Position numbers and translations under genes: made by a program. The notes under the pieces were generated by a model, which was given only the letters and a program-made list of their open reading frames with translations, was not told the origin of the DNA and searched no databases. DNA of 64,000 nt, taken from contig OX442316.1 of assembly GCA_949358305.1 (NCBI GenBank), positions 6,758,001-6,822,000 on the forward strand. Direction: 5' to 3'. Positions 35,901 through 45,901 of the stretch are shown in pieces; the first letter of the stretch is position 1, and every line of letters begins with the position of its first letter. The DNA comes from Strigamia acuminata (lineage: Eukaryota; Arthropoda; Chilopoda; Geophilomorpha; Linotaeniidae).

Positions 35901-37268
35901 TTTTTTCGAATGTCAAATCTTTATATTATACCAGACATATTAGCTCCAGCCATGATTCCCGTAACCCCACTGAATAAAACTCCAAAAACCGATGCAAAAT
36001 CCACCGAATTGGTATTATCGCTCGTGTAATCAGGTCCATAATTCGCTTAGAAATCACAAATTATTATTAAATAACATCAAATAACAAATTAAATGCTTAC
36101 AATAAATATTTCCATGAAAAGTTTCCCAACTAAGACCGGTGTAATTAGCCGAGTCCACAATTGATCTGTTCACTAGCTTGTTCGTTTCTGGAATGTGAAT
36201 CTGAAATATTCGAATTGGTTAAAATCACATTAAATTAATATCGATCTATCTACCTCTATAGTTTTATTCTGCGCAAAAATGCTGACTACGACTGATGCCA
36301 TGCTGACAATGACCACGAAAAATATGATGAGGGATGTTTTGGCGAACATTGAAGCTCCAATCAAACACACGATTAAATTGAAAACTGCTATTATCGAGGC
36401 ATACAGTATGCCCCACCAATGGCCTTGTGGTAATCCATTTCCATCAGCTAAAGTACCTGAAAAATGATAATTTCAAAATATATTAAAATATTAATCAAAC
36501 GAGGCAATTCAATATGATTAATTTTTAATTTTACCTCCTTGAGCGAAATTATCAATTAATCCTTCAACGCAGCCCGTAATGTACAATCCACAAGAAAATA
36601 TATTAGCAAAAAAAAAGAGAGTTCCGATACTGCCGCCAAATTCCGGCCCTAAAGTCCTGCTTATCATGTCTAAGATATGAAATTATAATAATCAATAAAA
36701 ACAATTAAAAATAAAGCGAAACATACAATAAACTCCTCCTCCTTCGACCGCTCCATTGCTAGAAATTGCACTAATTGATAGAACAGTGGACGAAAGGATC
36801 ACATAAGCTAAAAAAAATTGTAACAAAACTTCAAGTATTCCTGCTTGGCCGACTATAAAACCTGAAACGAAAAAAAAAACAAAAAAACAAATCATTAAAC
36901 AAACTGATAACATAACGTGTAATCTAATGAGAACACATCATTTAGATATCAAATTTTCTGCTTTTAATTTCAATATTTGTATATATTTTGCCAAGTTGGC
37001 AACACCGAAAATAGCATTTTATTTGTCGATTGAATTTATTTTTCTTACCAACACGAAGAAAAACGAGGGCACTAAACATCGATAAACATACTGGGGTGAA
37101 AACCCCAGAAAATGTGGTCAGACTGCGGGTAGATATTTCTGAAGGTGCAGCTCCGCTTAAACTGCGAAATAGACGACTTTGTGACAAAAGAGGAGTTCTA
37201 TCGTTATAAGACACCAAGGTCTCCCTCATTGAACCTGGTTGCGGCATGGTTGTCGTCTGAATACTCAT
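32982..37268 (-). CDS. SLC12A9: SLC12A9-like cation-chloride cotransporter family protein
   Basis: Fifteen exons are used per transcript, from 37049-37268 to 32982-33165: 37049-37268, 36727-36861, 36535-36669, 36254-36456, 36101-36200, 35932-36045, 35736-35847, one of 35376-35533 or 34949-35106, 34788-34870, 34594-34718, 34346-34538, 33884-34278, 33510-33819, 33228-33454 and 32982-33165. The product is 897 residues. Twelve-helix transporter motifs match SLC12A9: [59 protein letters not shown]-type sequence, and [10 protein letters not shown]. The cytosolic tail has [23 protein letters not shown] and the terminal [16 protein letters not shown]12A9 (CIP1) is the divergent member of the family; a lysosomal or vesicular transport role has been proposed for it. 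No extra motif here fixes the ion. Confidence 0.93.
34949..35106 (-). other. Alternative exon 8b of the SLC12A9-like gene
   Basis: This 158-nt exon starts after an AG and ends before GTATGA, encoding [48 protein letters not shown]. It has exactly the length and phases of the exon at 35376-35533 and encodes the same part of the protein. Only one of the two can be included without shifting the frame. Confidence 0.85.
35376..35533 (-). other. Alternative exon 8a of the SLC12A9-like gene
   Basis: This 158-nt exon has a good acceptor and the donor GTAAGG, encoding [48 protein letters not shown]. It is homologous to exon 8b. The two differ most in the first half (loop and start of a helix) and agree in the [10 protein letters not shown] helix. 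Confidence 0.85.
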
Positions 37269-37422
37269 GTTGGAGTTTGTATTTGTTTATCTCAGGTTTT
37301 TGCGATAAAACATAAAGCGGGTGTGACAAATAATATTCATGTGACAGCGTGACAGCCTACCTGTGCAGTGCAGGGGTATATCAATTCGCAATTAGCCAAT
37401 CACAGAGCGAGTTGGCTAAAAC

Positions 37423-37437
37423 GTCATATTGTGGCCC
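37423..37437 (+). repeat. Left terminal inverted repeat of the P-like element
   Basis: GTCATATTGTGGCCC here is the exact reverse complement of 43056-43070. Similarity fades beyond these 15 bases. Confidence 0.65.
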
Positions 37438-37753
37438 GCCAGACCGTGCACGCCATACAACAGCATACAACAGCAACACAAAAAACATTCGAATTTAGTT
37501 TTATTGAGTTTTTTGATGTTTAATTGACATTTATTGATGTTTTTTGGACTTTTTTGATGTTTTAATGATTTTTTTTTTGTTTTATTGATTTTTTATTGCT
37601 TTTTTTCAATAACCAAGGCGAGTTACGCCGTCCAATGTAAGTTTTATCCTCAATTTGCAAACTGAAGGAAAGAGATTTATATTTTTAATACCGCAAAGGC
37701 TCTCATTGAGCACGGGAAGCTAATTGAACGCGGTATCCTTTACAATGCGGGCC

Positions 37754-37970
37754 TAAATTGACTGAAACGACTAAATTCAATGTGTAAATTGATCAGAACG
37801 TCTAAAATAAATATCTAAATTGATCAAGAACAGTAAAATAAATGTGTAAATTGATCAAGAACAGTAAAAGAAATGTGTAAATTGATAAAGAACACTAAAA
37901 TAAATGTCTAAATTGATCAAGAACACTAAAATTAATTTTTAAATTGACCGTACCGATTGAATTCAATATG
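37754..37970 (+). repeat. Seven-copy 31-bp tandem repeat
   Basis: Seven consecutive units of 31 bp, each starting TAAATTGA, run to 37970 exactly. A broken eighth unit (TAAATTG) starts at 37971. The middle units are most alike and the outer ones diverge, as expected for an old array growing from its centre. It lies about 330 bp inside the transposon end. Confidence 0.9.
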
Positions 37971-38434
37971 TAAATTGCGAAGGAAATCTGTTTTCTATTG
38001 CTGGGTGTTCTGTTGGAGCATTTACGGTACATATATTTATTTGTTTATTTATTTATTTATTTATCTATTTAATAAGAAGAAAAAAAACTAATATGTTGAG
38101 AATTTGGGTCAGAAGTAATGACAGCTTAGCGGCCCAAAATTCATGTAGATAAAACCATAAATAATAGATATATATCTCAGTTTAGAATTAGCTACTTGTA
38201 TCCAGGTACATCGATTACAAATCATTTTTTTTTTCAAATACTCATTTCCGACATTTTATTTCATTTCCCGATTCGAAACGATTGAAGGAATGGCGCAAAA
38301 TCCGAGACGAAGCTGCGAAGCGAGATCACCGCAAAATTAATAGTTAGAATTAGAAATAATATTTAATAATTAAATAAGTAAAGAAATAATAATAAATATA
38401 TTATAATAAATGCATGTTTTTAATTTCAAGAAAA

Positions 38435-41433
38435 TTAAATATTTCCACTTAATACAGCTGATGTCAGTCTTTGCTGTAATTCAGCTTTTTTACCAGATGT
38501 AGGTAGGTGGCGAGCTTTCAACTCCCGTTTTAGTTCCATAACCTATAAGAAGAGAAAAAATATATTGATAAACATATTACAATCAATGCTAATTACAATG
38601 TGTGATTACTTTAAGACTTTGAAGAGTTTGAAGTGACATATCTCCTTGGATTGCTGCTGTTGGTTCAGTGTTTGTGACTTCTATCATCTGATGTTGTATT
38701 GGTTGACTGCTGTTAACTTGGGAATTTGCAAACTGTTTTCTTTTTCTTTCGGCTCTCTTTTCACGTTGCATTTTTTGAAGAGTGGTGTTTATGTGGCGAA
38801 TTCGAATGAAAGTTCGGGTTCTGACGTATATTTTGATGGCTTGCTTGTGTATATTTGGATATTTCCCTTCTAGTTGGTCACGTAAAGTTGCCATTACGTT
38901 GTAGCAGTGATTGACGCATTTTCCATGGAATACTGTGAAATAAAATAAATTATTAAAAATTAGGAATAAATGATTTACACACTAATTAACTTACGGGCAA
39001 ATGATACTTCAAATTGCTGCACTGTAAACGCCCAGTCTCTAGATGGCACTAGTAAGCCCCCCCTAGACAGGGCCTGTATCCATCCAGTATTATCCTGGAC
39101 AGGTTCTAGGCACTGGTCAGTTGGTGTGCCGAGTGTACGGTCATATGAGCGACAACGAAAAGCTACATAGCCAGCAATGTAACTAAGTGCTTCCTTTGCA
39201 CAATCAATAGACTTGTCATTTTTACAAATTTCTGCTGCATGACCCACCGGCCCAACATTTTGGTCACCCATGATGTCTTTCATCCCATCATCTTCAGCAA
39301 TGTCTTGTCCACTGTCCACGTCTAGGCCAGCAAACAGGTCATGTGTTAAGAACTCCATCTCATCTTCAGTATTCTGTACTTCATTAATTGGCTCCTGAGA
39401 GACAGATGAGTTCTTTGAAATCTGTATTTCTCCCGCACAAGAGCTCAAAATTAATAGCCTGATACGGTGTCTCACCTGTACAGGTTGGGGATGGTCATTA
39501 AATCCACCAAGTGACCTTATTCGTGAGAAAAAGTTCTCCAGACAGTCTTGGTTTAGACGTGAAGTCAGGAGATAAGTTCCACCAAGGGCTTTGTAATCAC
39601 GAAAAAGACCGCGAAGTGACTCAATGCTTTTAATCATTCCCTCTTGAAATGGTAGAAGGCGGCCATTTGAACCTACCACTTCCATGAAGAAAATTGCTGT
39701 CTTCATTTTTTCCAGAGCCTCGTTTTGGATGTCAAATGCCATTCCAAATGCACCCTTTTTGACTTCATTTTCTACTGGAATCCGTGAATTCAGAACATCA
39801 AAGCCATCGTTAATTGTATGGAAGAATTCTGAAGCTTCAGCATTCTTCAAAAGGTACCCAATTGCTGTTGCAGTCCTGTTGGAGAATACCTGGGCAGCCA
39901 ATCTCACATTTTGACGCCCTCTCCCTGTAACATCTAAATGGGTTTGACTGAGATGAAAGTTTAGTCTCACTTCTATGCTGTCGTTATTAAGAATTGCATT
40001 CACAATTCCCTTATTTATTATTGTTCCATCTTTTAGTTTCAAGCCTTGGTCCAAGAAATGATTTCTCAGCAACTTCAGTAAGTGTGGTACGTCATAAAAA
40101 ACCCAAATCCTACGATTGTCGTCCACGGGATTCTTAAAAAAGGTTTTCGATAACGTGATATCGCATTCATTCCACACTCTCTTATTCTTCCCTCCCATGT
40201 CGTTTACAACAGCAACAACTTTCAATCCAATCTTCTCAATTGCAGCAATGATTTCAAAAAGAAGGTCCTTCGTCATTGTCACGTCGAAATCGTAGTAAAC
40301 AGGCTGTTTCCAACTTTTTTCTAGTCCTCTTGCCATCACCACCTGAACGTTGCTGTGAGGCCCAAAAATTCTATCAAAGGTCGAATCGTAACAAACTCTA
40401 GAGTCGATATTCATTTCGTCAAATGACAGAACGCATAGGCGTTCACGATCTGTGAGGTTGGTGGTTCGAGGCTCCAACACCTTTAAAGTATTGAATATTT
40501 TAAAATTAAAATTTTTACCTTAAAATTTAAATAATACAATACCTTTAACACTTCATGTAAAATGCCAGGTTTACATACAAAACTTCTAATCCACCGTGTT
40601 AAAGTTGTTATCCCAGGCAATGGAAGGCCTTTGCGGCGAAAATGTTCATAACTTCTCCTTGACACTGCCCTGTCTGCTAATGCGGATGCAATATCTTCAT
40701 TTGACCAATGTACCCGTTTTGCATTCTTCTTGCGAGGACTTTTCAACATATATCGGACTTGCCCAGGGGTAAAAATAGTGCTTATCCTAGTTTGTAGTCT
40801 TTTTAATTTTCCCGAATGCTCATTTTTCAATCTGGCTTCCAGCAATTTTTTTTCTTTCTCAAGTGTTTTATTTTTTTTTTGCATTTTTGCATAATTTCTA
40901 GAGGCTGTTTCCGCTGTTGTTCTTGCTTTTCGAACCAAGTTCTTCAACAATTTATTTTCCTGCTTGAGAACTTTATTTTCTTCGTCAACAAAATCCGTTT
41001 CTGTGGCCTGATCATAATGAGTTTTCTTTGGTGAGATATTATTAACGATGATACGTCTTTCTTCCTTTTCAATTCGTGATTTATAACGCTGCTGTCGTCC
41101 ACTTTCTTCTAAGTGTCCAAGCCCATCGTCGTCCATTGGTAAATCATCTTTGTCAAGGTTTACATTGGGAACAGCAGTTGATTTTAACTTTCGCCTGGGA
41201 GGCAAGTTGAGTAACTCATTCCTCAGGTCTCTCTGGTAATCATCGACTGTGAAATGTTGGGAACAAATGCGCCCATCATTGGGGTTGAAGAAATCTGCTC
41301 GCTTGCATTTGACAATCCACAGTCTCCGTCTCGTGACATCAGATGGAAAGCCATGCCAAATGATGTTTTTCCCTTTGCTATTTTTTCCAGTGTTTTTGCA
41401 GCTGGCAATGGCACAGACAGCATGATGCACCAT
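38435..41433 (-). CDS. THAP9/P-element-like transposase with C-terminal SAP motif
   Basis: Four exons: 40543-41433, 38995-40480, 38610-38932 and 38435-38542, with phases that join without a stop; 935 residues. Residues 1-95 form a THAP zinc finger (C2CH: CAIASC, WIVKC, CSQHF, with a late AVPNV). A coiled coil near 130-215 and a helix-turn-helix region (WSNEDIASALADRAVSRRSY) follow. The RNase H-like catalytic core has acidic residues in LSFDEM, VNDMGG and CLENFFSRIR, matching the Asp/Asp/Glu layout of P-element and THAP9 transposases. The final exon encodes LKRELKARHLPTSGKKAELQ, a SAP-type DNA-binding motif, which I do not know as a usual part of this family. The gene appears intact, so the element may be autonomous. 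Confidence 0.88.
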
Positions 41434-42705
41434 GTCTCCTAAAGGATTGTATGTACCGGTATATTACTTAATTAATTAAAATCAGTACAGTATACGAATT
41501 TCAAATTTATGGTCATTTTTTGTCTATAAGTTGCTTTGTTTACTTATTTACTTACTAATTATTTTAATTTATTTCTTTACTTATTTGCTTATCTAGTAAC
41601 TAATTGTTTTAATTTATTTCTTTACTTGTTTACTTATTCCACTTTTGACCATCTTTTGGTTATTTAAGCCAAGAAATAAAAATAATGAAGAGTTTCCTGC
41701 ATAAAATTCATTACTGATTAAAATTCTGAAAAAATACACAGTAATCTGTTGCATGCCCTGCTATTATTACGGTCAACTAATTTCCATTTATCAAGTCATT
41801 TATCAATTGAATTTATAAGCATCTAAAACGGGCTTTGCGTATAATAATAATAACAAATAAATAAATAAAAAATAAAAATCATTCAATATACAGTATATGC
41901 TTTTAAAAAATGATAAAAATGATGAAAATGATATAAAATACCTTTAACTTGAGAAATTTCCTTTTTTTAAATTATTTTTTTTTAAGTTTATACAAAAAAA
42001 TTACCTTTAGAAGTCCTAATGCATACATTTTTCATTTTTCAAGCTTAGCTAAAGTAAGTAAAATATTTTTTCCATTTGAAAGACCCGTGTTCATGCAAAA
42101 GTCCCATCAAACCGGTAATTTTCACTCCTACATGAACGCACAAAAAGTCACTAACTGTATTTCTTATTACAACGAATATAACAAAGTCTAATGATTGTCT
42201 GTGTTTTATTACTTTTTTGCCATGTTTTTTGCTAGTTTTAATGTTCTAATTACGAGTGCATACTTCGTTGAATTGATACCAAATAAAAAAGAGAAGAACT
42301 GATCGAGTTTCATGGTAAAAAATATACATATATCCTACACATTAGTCTCTCTTTTATTTGGATAAAAAAGAAAAAAAAAATTGATTGAAAGCTTACCTTC
42401 TGTCTTTTACTTCTTCTGTAGTTTGCACCACACTGCGTATCTTCTTTAATTTTGTTTCCTGTCTTCAAAGTGACTTAACCTCTCGAAGGGATCGATGTTT
42501 TCGATGTTTTCGACCAATTGATAGCTACATTTGAGGAATTGAAAATAGAAGTTTAATTTTTTGAAATTTGAGTGCATATTTTTAACAAAACCAATTTTCA
42601 ACATTCTTACCAATTTTCAACCAATTTTTTACTGATTTTTGCGATAAAATTCCAATTTTTAGAGATTCTTATCATAAAAGTTTTTATTTTTTGTTCATAA
42701 GTTGC

Positions 42706-42967
42706 TTTGTTTACTTACCAAATGTGATTGATGTTACTCAAAACTTCGAAATTAATACATCAAATGATCCCAGGATTTCTGATAAGAATTAATCAGACTA
42801 TTAGTTGTTATAAGTACAAACTTCAAATTTATTTGGTCATTTTTTGTTTACATTTTTTGTTTACTTACCAAATGTGATTAATGTTCCTCAAAACTTCTAA
42901 TCTACTGCATCAAATGATCCCAAGATATCTGATTATAATTAATCAGACTATTAGTTGTTATAAATAC
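42706..42967 (+). repeat. 150-bp-period direct repeat, two copies
   Basis: Segments at about 42706-42817 and 42856-42967 share TTTGTTTACTTACCAAATG, a CATCAAATGATCCCA block and AATCAGACTATTAGTTGTTA, with scattered mismatches. They lie just inside the right end of the P-like element, mirroring the satellite near its left end. Confidence 0.8.
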
Positions 42968-43055
42968 ATTCATTATTAATTAAAACACTCAAAACTTACA
43001 CTAGTGCACCAATTGTTTTGCCGCTACGTAGCCTTGTTCTGTTCGCGCCTTTCTT

Positions 43056-43070
43056 GGGCCACAATATGAC
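43056..43070 (-). repeat. Right terminal inverted repeat of the P-like element
   Basis: GGGCCACAATATGAC, the exact reverse complement of the 15 bases at 37423-37437. Confidence 0.65.
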
Positions 43071-43326
43071 ATCATGCGCGCATAATGGCGAAACTGGTTT
43101 TTCGACGCGCACCCCCTATTGGTCTTACCTTCTATTATTCTACTTACCTTGTGTGCAGTGTGCAGTCACATGAGCGGATAAACAAATCAACTGCGCATGT
43201 GTTATGCGCTTTCCCAGAATTCAATGGAAACCAAGAACAACCAATGAATCACGCGGGTTTAGTAATTATTATAATTTATTTTATTTATTTAAAAGTCGCT
43301 TATAAATTCGTTACAAGTGTTTTTAA

Positions 43327-45434
43327 TTAATTAATATGAAGTATTTTCTCGCCCAAAGAGTCACGCTCGACAATATCGTCTTCAAAATCGCTCGTAGTGT
43401 TGTATACGAATTTTTGCTGCAAAAATATAGTAATTTGTCATCTGCTTTAATTTATGGTTACGCCATTATTTACCAATTTGCTGGCTCGTTTCACCAAAAC
43501 TGATATTGCATAGCGATTCAACTGAAGGAAAAAAATGTATAGAAATACAAAAAAATTAAAATTAAAAATTAAAGTTAATTTACCCGAAGTTGGGCCGGCA
43601 AAGCCATTCCTTGGAAGCGATACAACTGTTGGCCGTCTACTGTAATTTGGTGTACCTTAACAAGAAATAAATTGATAAAATTTACAAAAATGTGTAATAC
43701 ATTAAAAAAAAACTTACTGCGCAAACGGTGAAATTCGAAATTTGTTTGATGTTGCCAACCATTGGCCCTCTGCTGATGTCAATGTGGTCATCAAGTCGAT
43801 ATAAAGTCACTTTATTCTTTGTTTTTGATTTCTCTGCAATAGCAGGAATTTGTTCCGTTTTAAACCTGTTAAAAATAGACAAATCATTTCGTTTATCATC
43901 CGATTTTCCGCGTAACCCATTAGATTGGACGCCGCCATATTAAAAATAATAAAAGTTTTTAAAGAATGTATAAATATACCTATTATCCTGAAACATTTGC
44001 AAAGCGATATTAGCATCAACTTCTAAACGTTGAAACGGATGATCTTCTGCACAAAGTCTTCTCATAACCGTGGAAAACACTTGCAATTCAGTCTGAAAAA
44101 AAAAAAAAAAAAAAAAAAATTAATTTAAAACAAAAATTAATTAAATTTTTTAAACAAATAAATTGATTTTATTATGATAAACAAAACTGCCGACAAATAA
44201 TCTCCAAACACCATCAAATCTATTTAAATTAGTGACTCGAACCTTCTCGCACCATTTCAACAGAGTGGAAAATTCAGTCCACTATATAAGATTAGCAAAA
44301 ACACTCTAATGTTGGAGTACTTCCAAGACTTGCTACTGAAGCTACAAACGGAGTTCTTGTAACTCTTATCTGCTTTAGGGAAAGTCCCTGGACCCCTACT
44401 AGAAAGTAGTGGGTGGAAAATCACTTTATCCTATCCCACCATCCTGACACTCGGCTAGGATCCATCAGGGGAGCCAAGGATGAGATAGGCGCTAGTCATA
44501 GACAATAGTAATGCAAGTTGTCTGTGTAGACGCAACACAATAGGGCTTACTCTGGAAGTTTCTCCACTTCTTTTTGTTAGTTTATGCATAAATTTTAATT
44601 TACCTGTGTTGGTACCCAGTTTTCCATTTTTATATCCGCATCATAAATAAAACATCCACTTCGAACTAAGGAAAAATATTATAAAATAGTTGTTTTTTAT
44701 TTAATTAATTTTTTTTTATGTGTTGTTACTGTTTGTTACGGGCCAGCTGTGGAGTTCGACGAAAAAGTCATCTCTAAATCCTCTTTCAACGAGCACACCC
44801 ATGAGGAAACTGCAACTTCTCCAAAAGGCCTAAAATGTTTGTCTCAATCAATCGTGAAATTCCTTCTCCTTTCAAAAACAAACCGTTTACCTTATTCAGT
44901 TCCGTCGGATTTTCCTGCTTGAAATTCAAAAACTCCAGCGTGCAATTATCCTTCAGAGGAGAATGCATGTCCCACAACTGACCATCCACTCGCGCCAATG
45001 CTGATTGCGACATCATTAACTCGCTCAGATCTTTTTGAACGAAAATCACATTTCAATTATTATTTATAAATATCGTTCGTTTAATTTTTGTGTTTTGACT
45101 TACGCCTGGCGCAGTTGTAAGGCGTTGAAATATCTTTGTTCATTAAAAGGGTGCAATCTTGCGGTGGGCCTTTAACGTTCACTTCAATTTTCTCCACTCT
45201 TGTAATAAGTGATCGCTGTCGTGCAAGTTCCTCGTCAAAAATTTCACATTTTTTCTTCCTAACCGCTTCATTTGTTAGTGTTGTCTGTGATCTAGACGAT
45301 ATTTGTCCAATGTCCCTCGCAAAGCAACCTAATATTTGAAAAAAAGAATTTCTTAAAATATGTTTATTATAATTTATTAATTACTTACGTCTTAAACCAA
45401 CCCTAATGTATTTTAACGACTGTAAAGCATTCAT
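43327..45434 (-). CDS. MRPL39: Mitochondrial large ribosomal subunit protein mL39
   Basis: Ten exons: 45389-45434, 45104-45328, 44891-45030, 44730-44829, 44604-44665, 43980-44092, 43718-43865, 43584-43655, 43474-43521 and 43327-43416; 347 residues. Family motifs are MNKDISTPYNCA, HLSELMMSQSALARVDGQLWDM, FWRSCSFLMGVLVERGF, HPFQRLEVDANIALQMF, ISRGPMVGNI and LYRFQGMALPAQLR. mL39 is the threonyl-tRNA-synthetase-related (TGS-type) protein of the mitochondrial ribosome. The basic start (MNALQSLKYIRVGLRR) fits a mitochondrial targeting sequence. Intron 5 (44093-44603) is about eight times longer than its neighbours and appears to contain inserted sequence. The gene is head-to-head with NPEPL1, 467 bp apart. 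Confidence 0.93.
44170..44585. other. Unidentified insertion-like sequence inside an mL39 intron
   Basis: Within the 511-nt intron 44093-44603, about 400 bp differ from the surrounding AT-rich intron in being more balanced in base composition. On the minus strand it has GGTTCGAGTCA and an upstream AGTGG, loosely like tRNA B and A boxes, but the rest does not fold as a tRNA. It has no open frame of note. It could be an old SINE-like or MITE-like insertion. A long adenine run (about 44099-44119) lies at one side. Confidence 0.3.
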
Positions 45435-45901
45435 TTCTACTTGTTATCGACAAATAACTACTCACAGTTTACAACGAGGTCTACACATGTGAGTTTATTC
45501 GCTTAGGTCAATTGTGAACCAAATGTGATGTCATACGTGTCGTTTAGTAGTAAACAAACCGAGTATAAATGACGTCATCACACAAAATATCATAACCTCG
45601 ATTCCAGCGCATACATAAATACATTTTTAATATTTAAACCCCTTTAAATATTGTTTGCGCATTGAATTATTCTGAATTTTAAGAAGTTGAAGTGTTTGAA
45701 TAAATTTCGCAAGACCAACTTGTAAAAATTAGTGATCGCTTTGTTTATGAACAATTTCACGCTGTGCTCGGATTGGAAGGAAGTCTCCGAAGTACTCCAG
45801 CGCGTTTACAATCACTTTAATCTTGTGCATGGAATTTCCATAGTTGAAGTTAAATTTAACATCGAAACAACACACAAGCATCTATTCAAGCCCATACGAA
45901 C
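45435..45901. promoter_or_regulatory. Bidirectional promoter region, mL39 / NPEPL1
   Basis: 467 bp between two divergent starts. It contains tgacgtcatc at about 45569-45578, a perfect CRE/ATF-type palindrome (TGACGTCA), and tgatgtcata near 45520. These would be plausible sites for a shared promoter; whether they act is inference. Confidence 0.45.

Larger units (their letters stand above)
37423..43070 (-). mobile_element. P-superfamily (THAP9-like) DNA transposon
   Basis: About 5.65 kb lies between inverted copies of GTCATATTGTGGCCC at 37423-37437 and 43056-43070. Trimmed by two bases, the ends read CATATTG..CAATATG, fitting the CA..TG ends of P elements. Inside are a complete four-exon transposase gene, a 31-bp satellite near one end and a 150-bp-period direct repeat near the other. 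Subterminal repeats of this kind are common transposase-binding or structural parts of such elements. I could not find a matching 8-bp target duplication, so the exact borders are uncertain. Confidence 0.72.

Noticed and set aside
44225-44250. tRNA-like B box (GGTTCGAGTCA on the minus strand)
   Set aside because: No acceptor stem or cloverleaf can be drawn around it, so it is not called a tRNA gene.
45520-45580. Idea that tgacgtcatc and tgatgtcata are terminal repeats of another transposon
   Set aside because: They are short, close together and better explained as CRE/ATF-like promoter sites.
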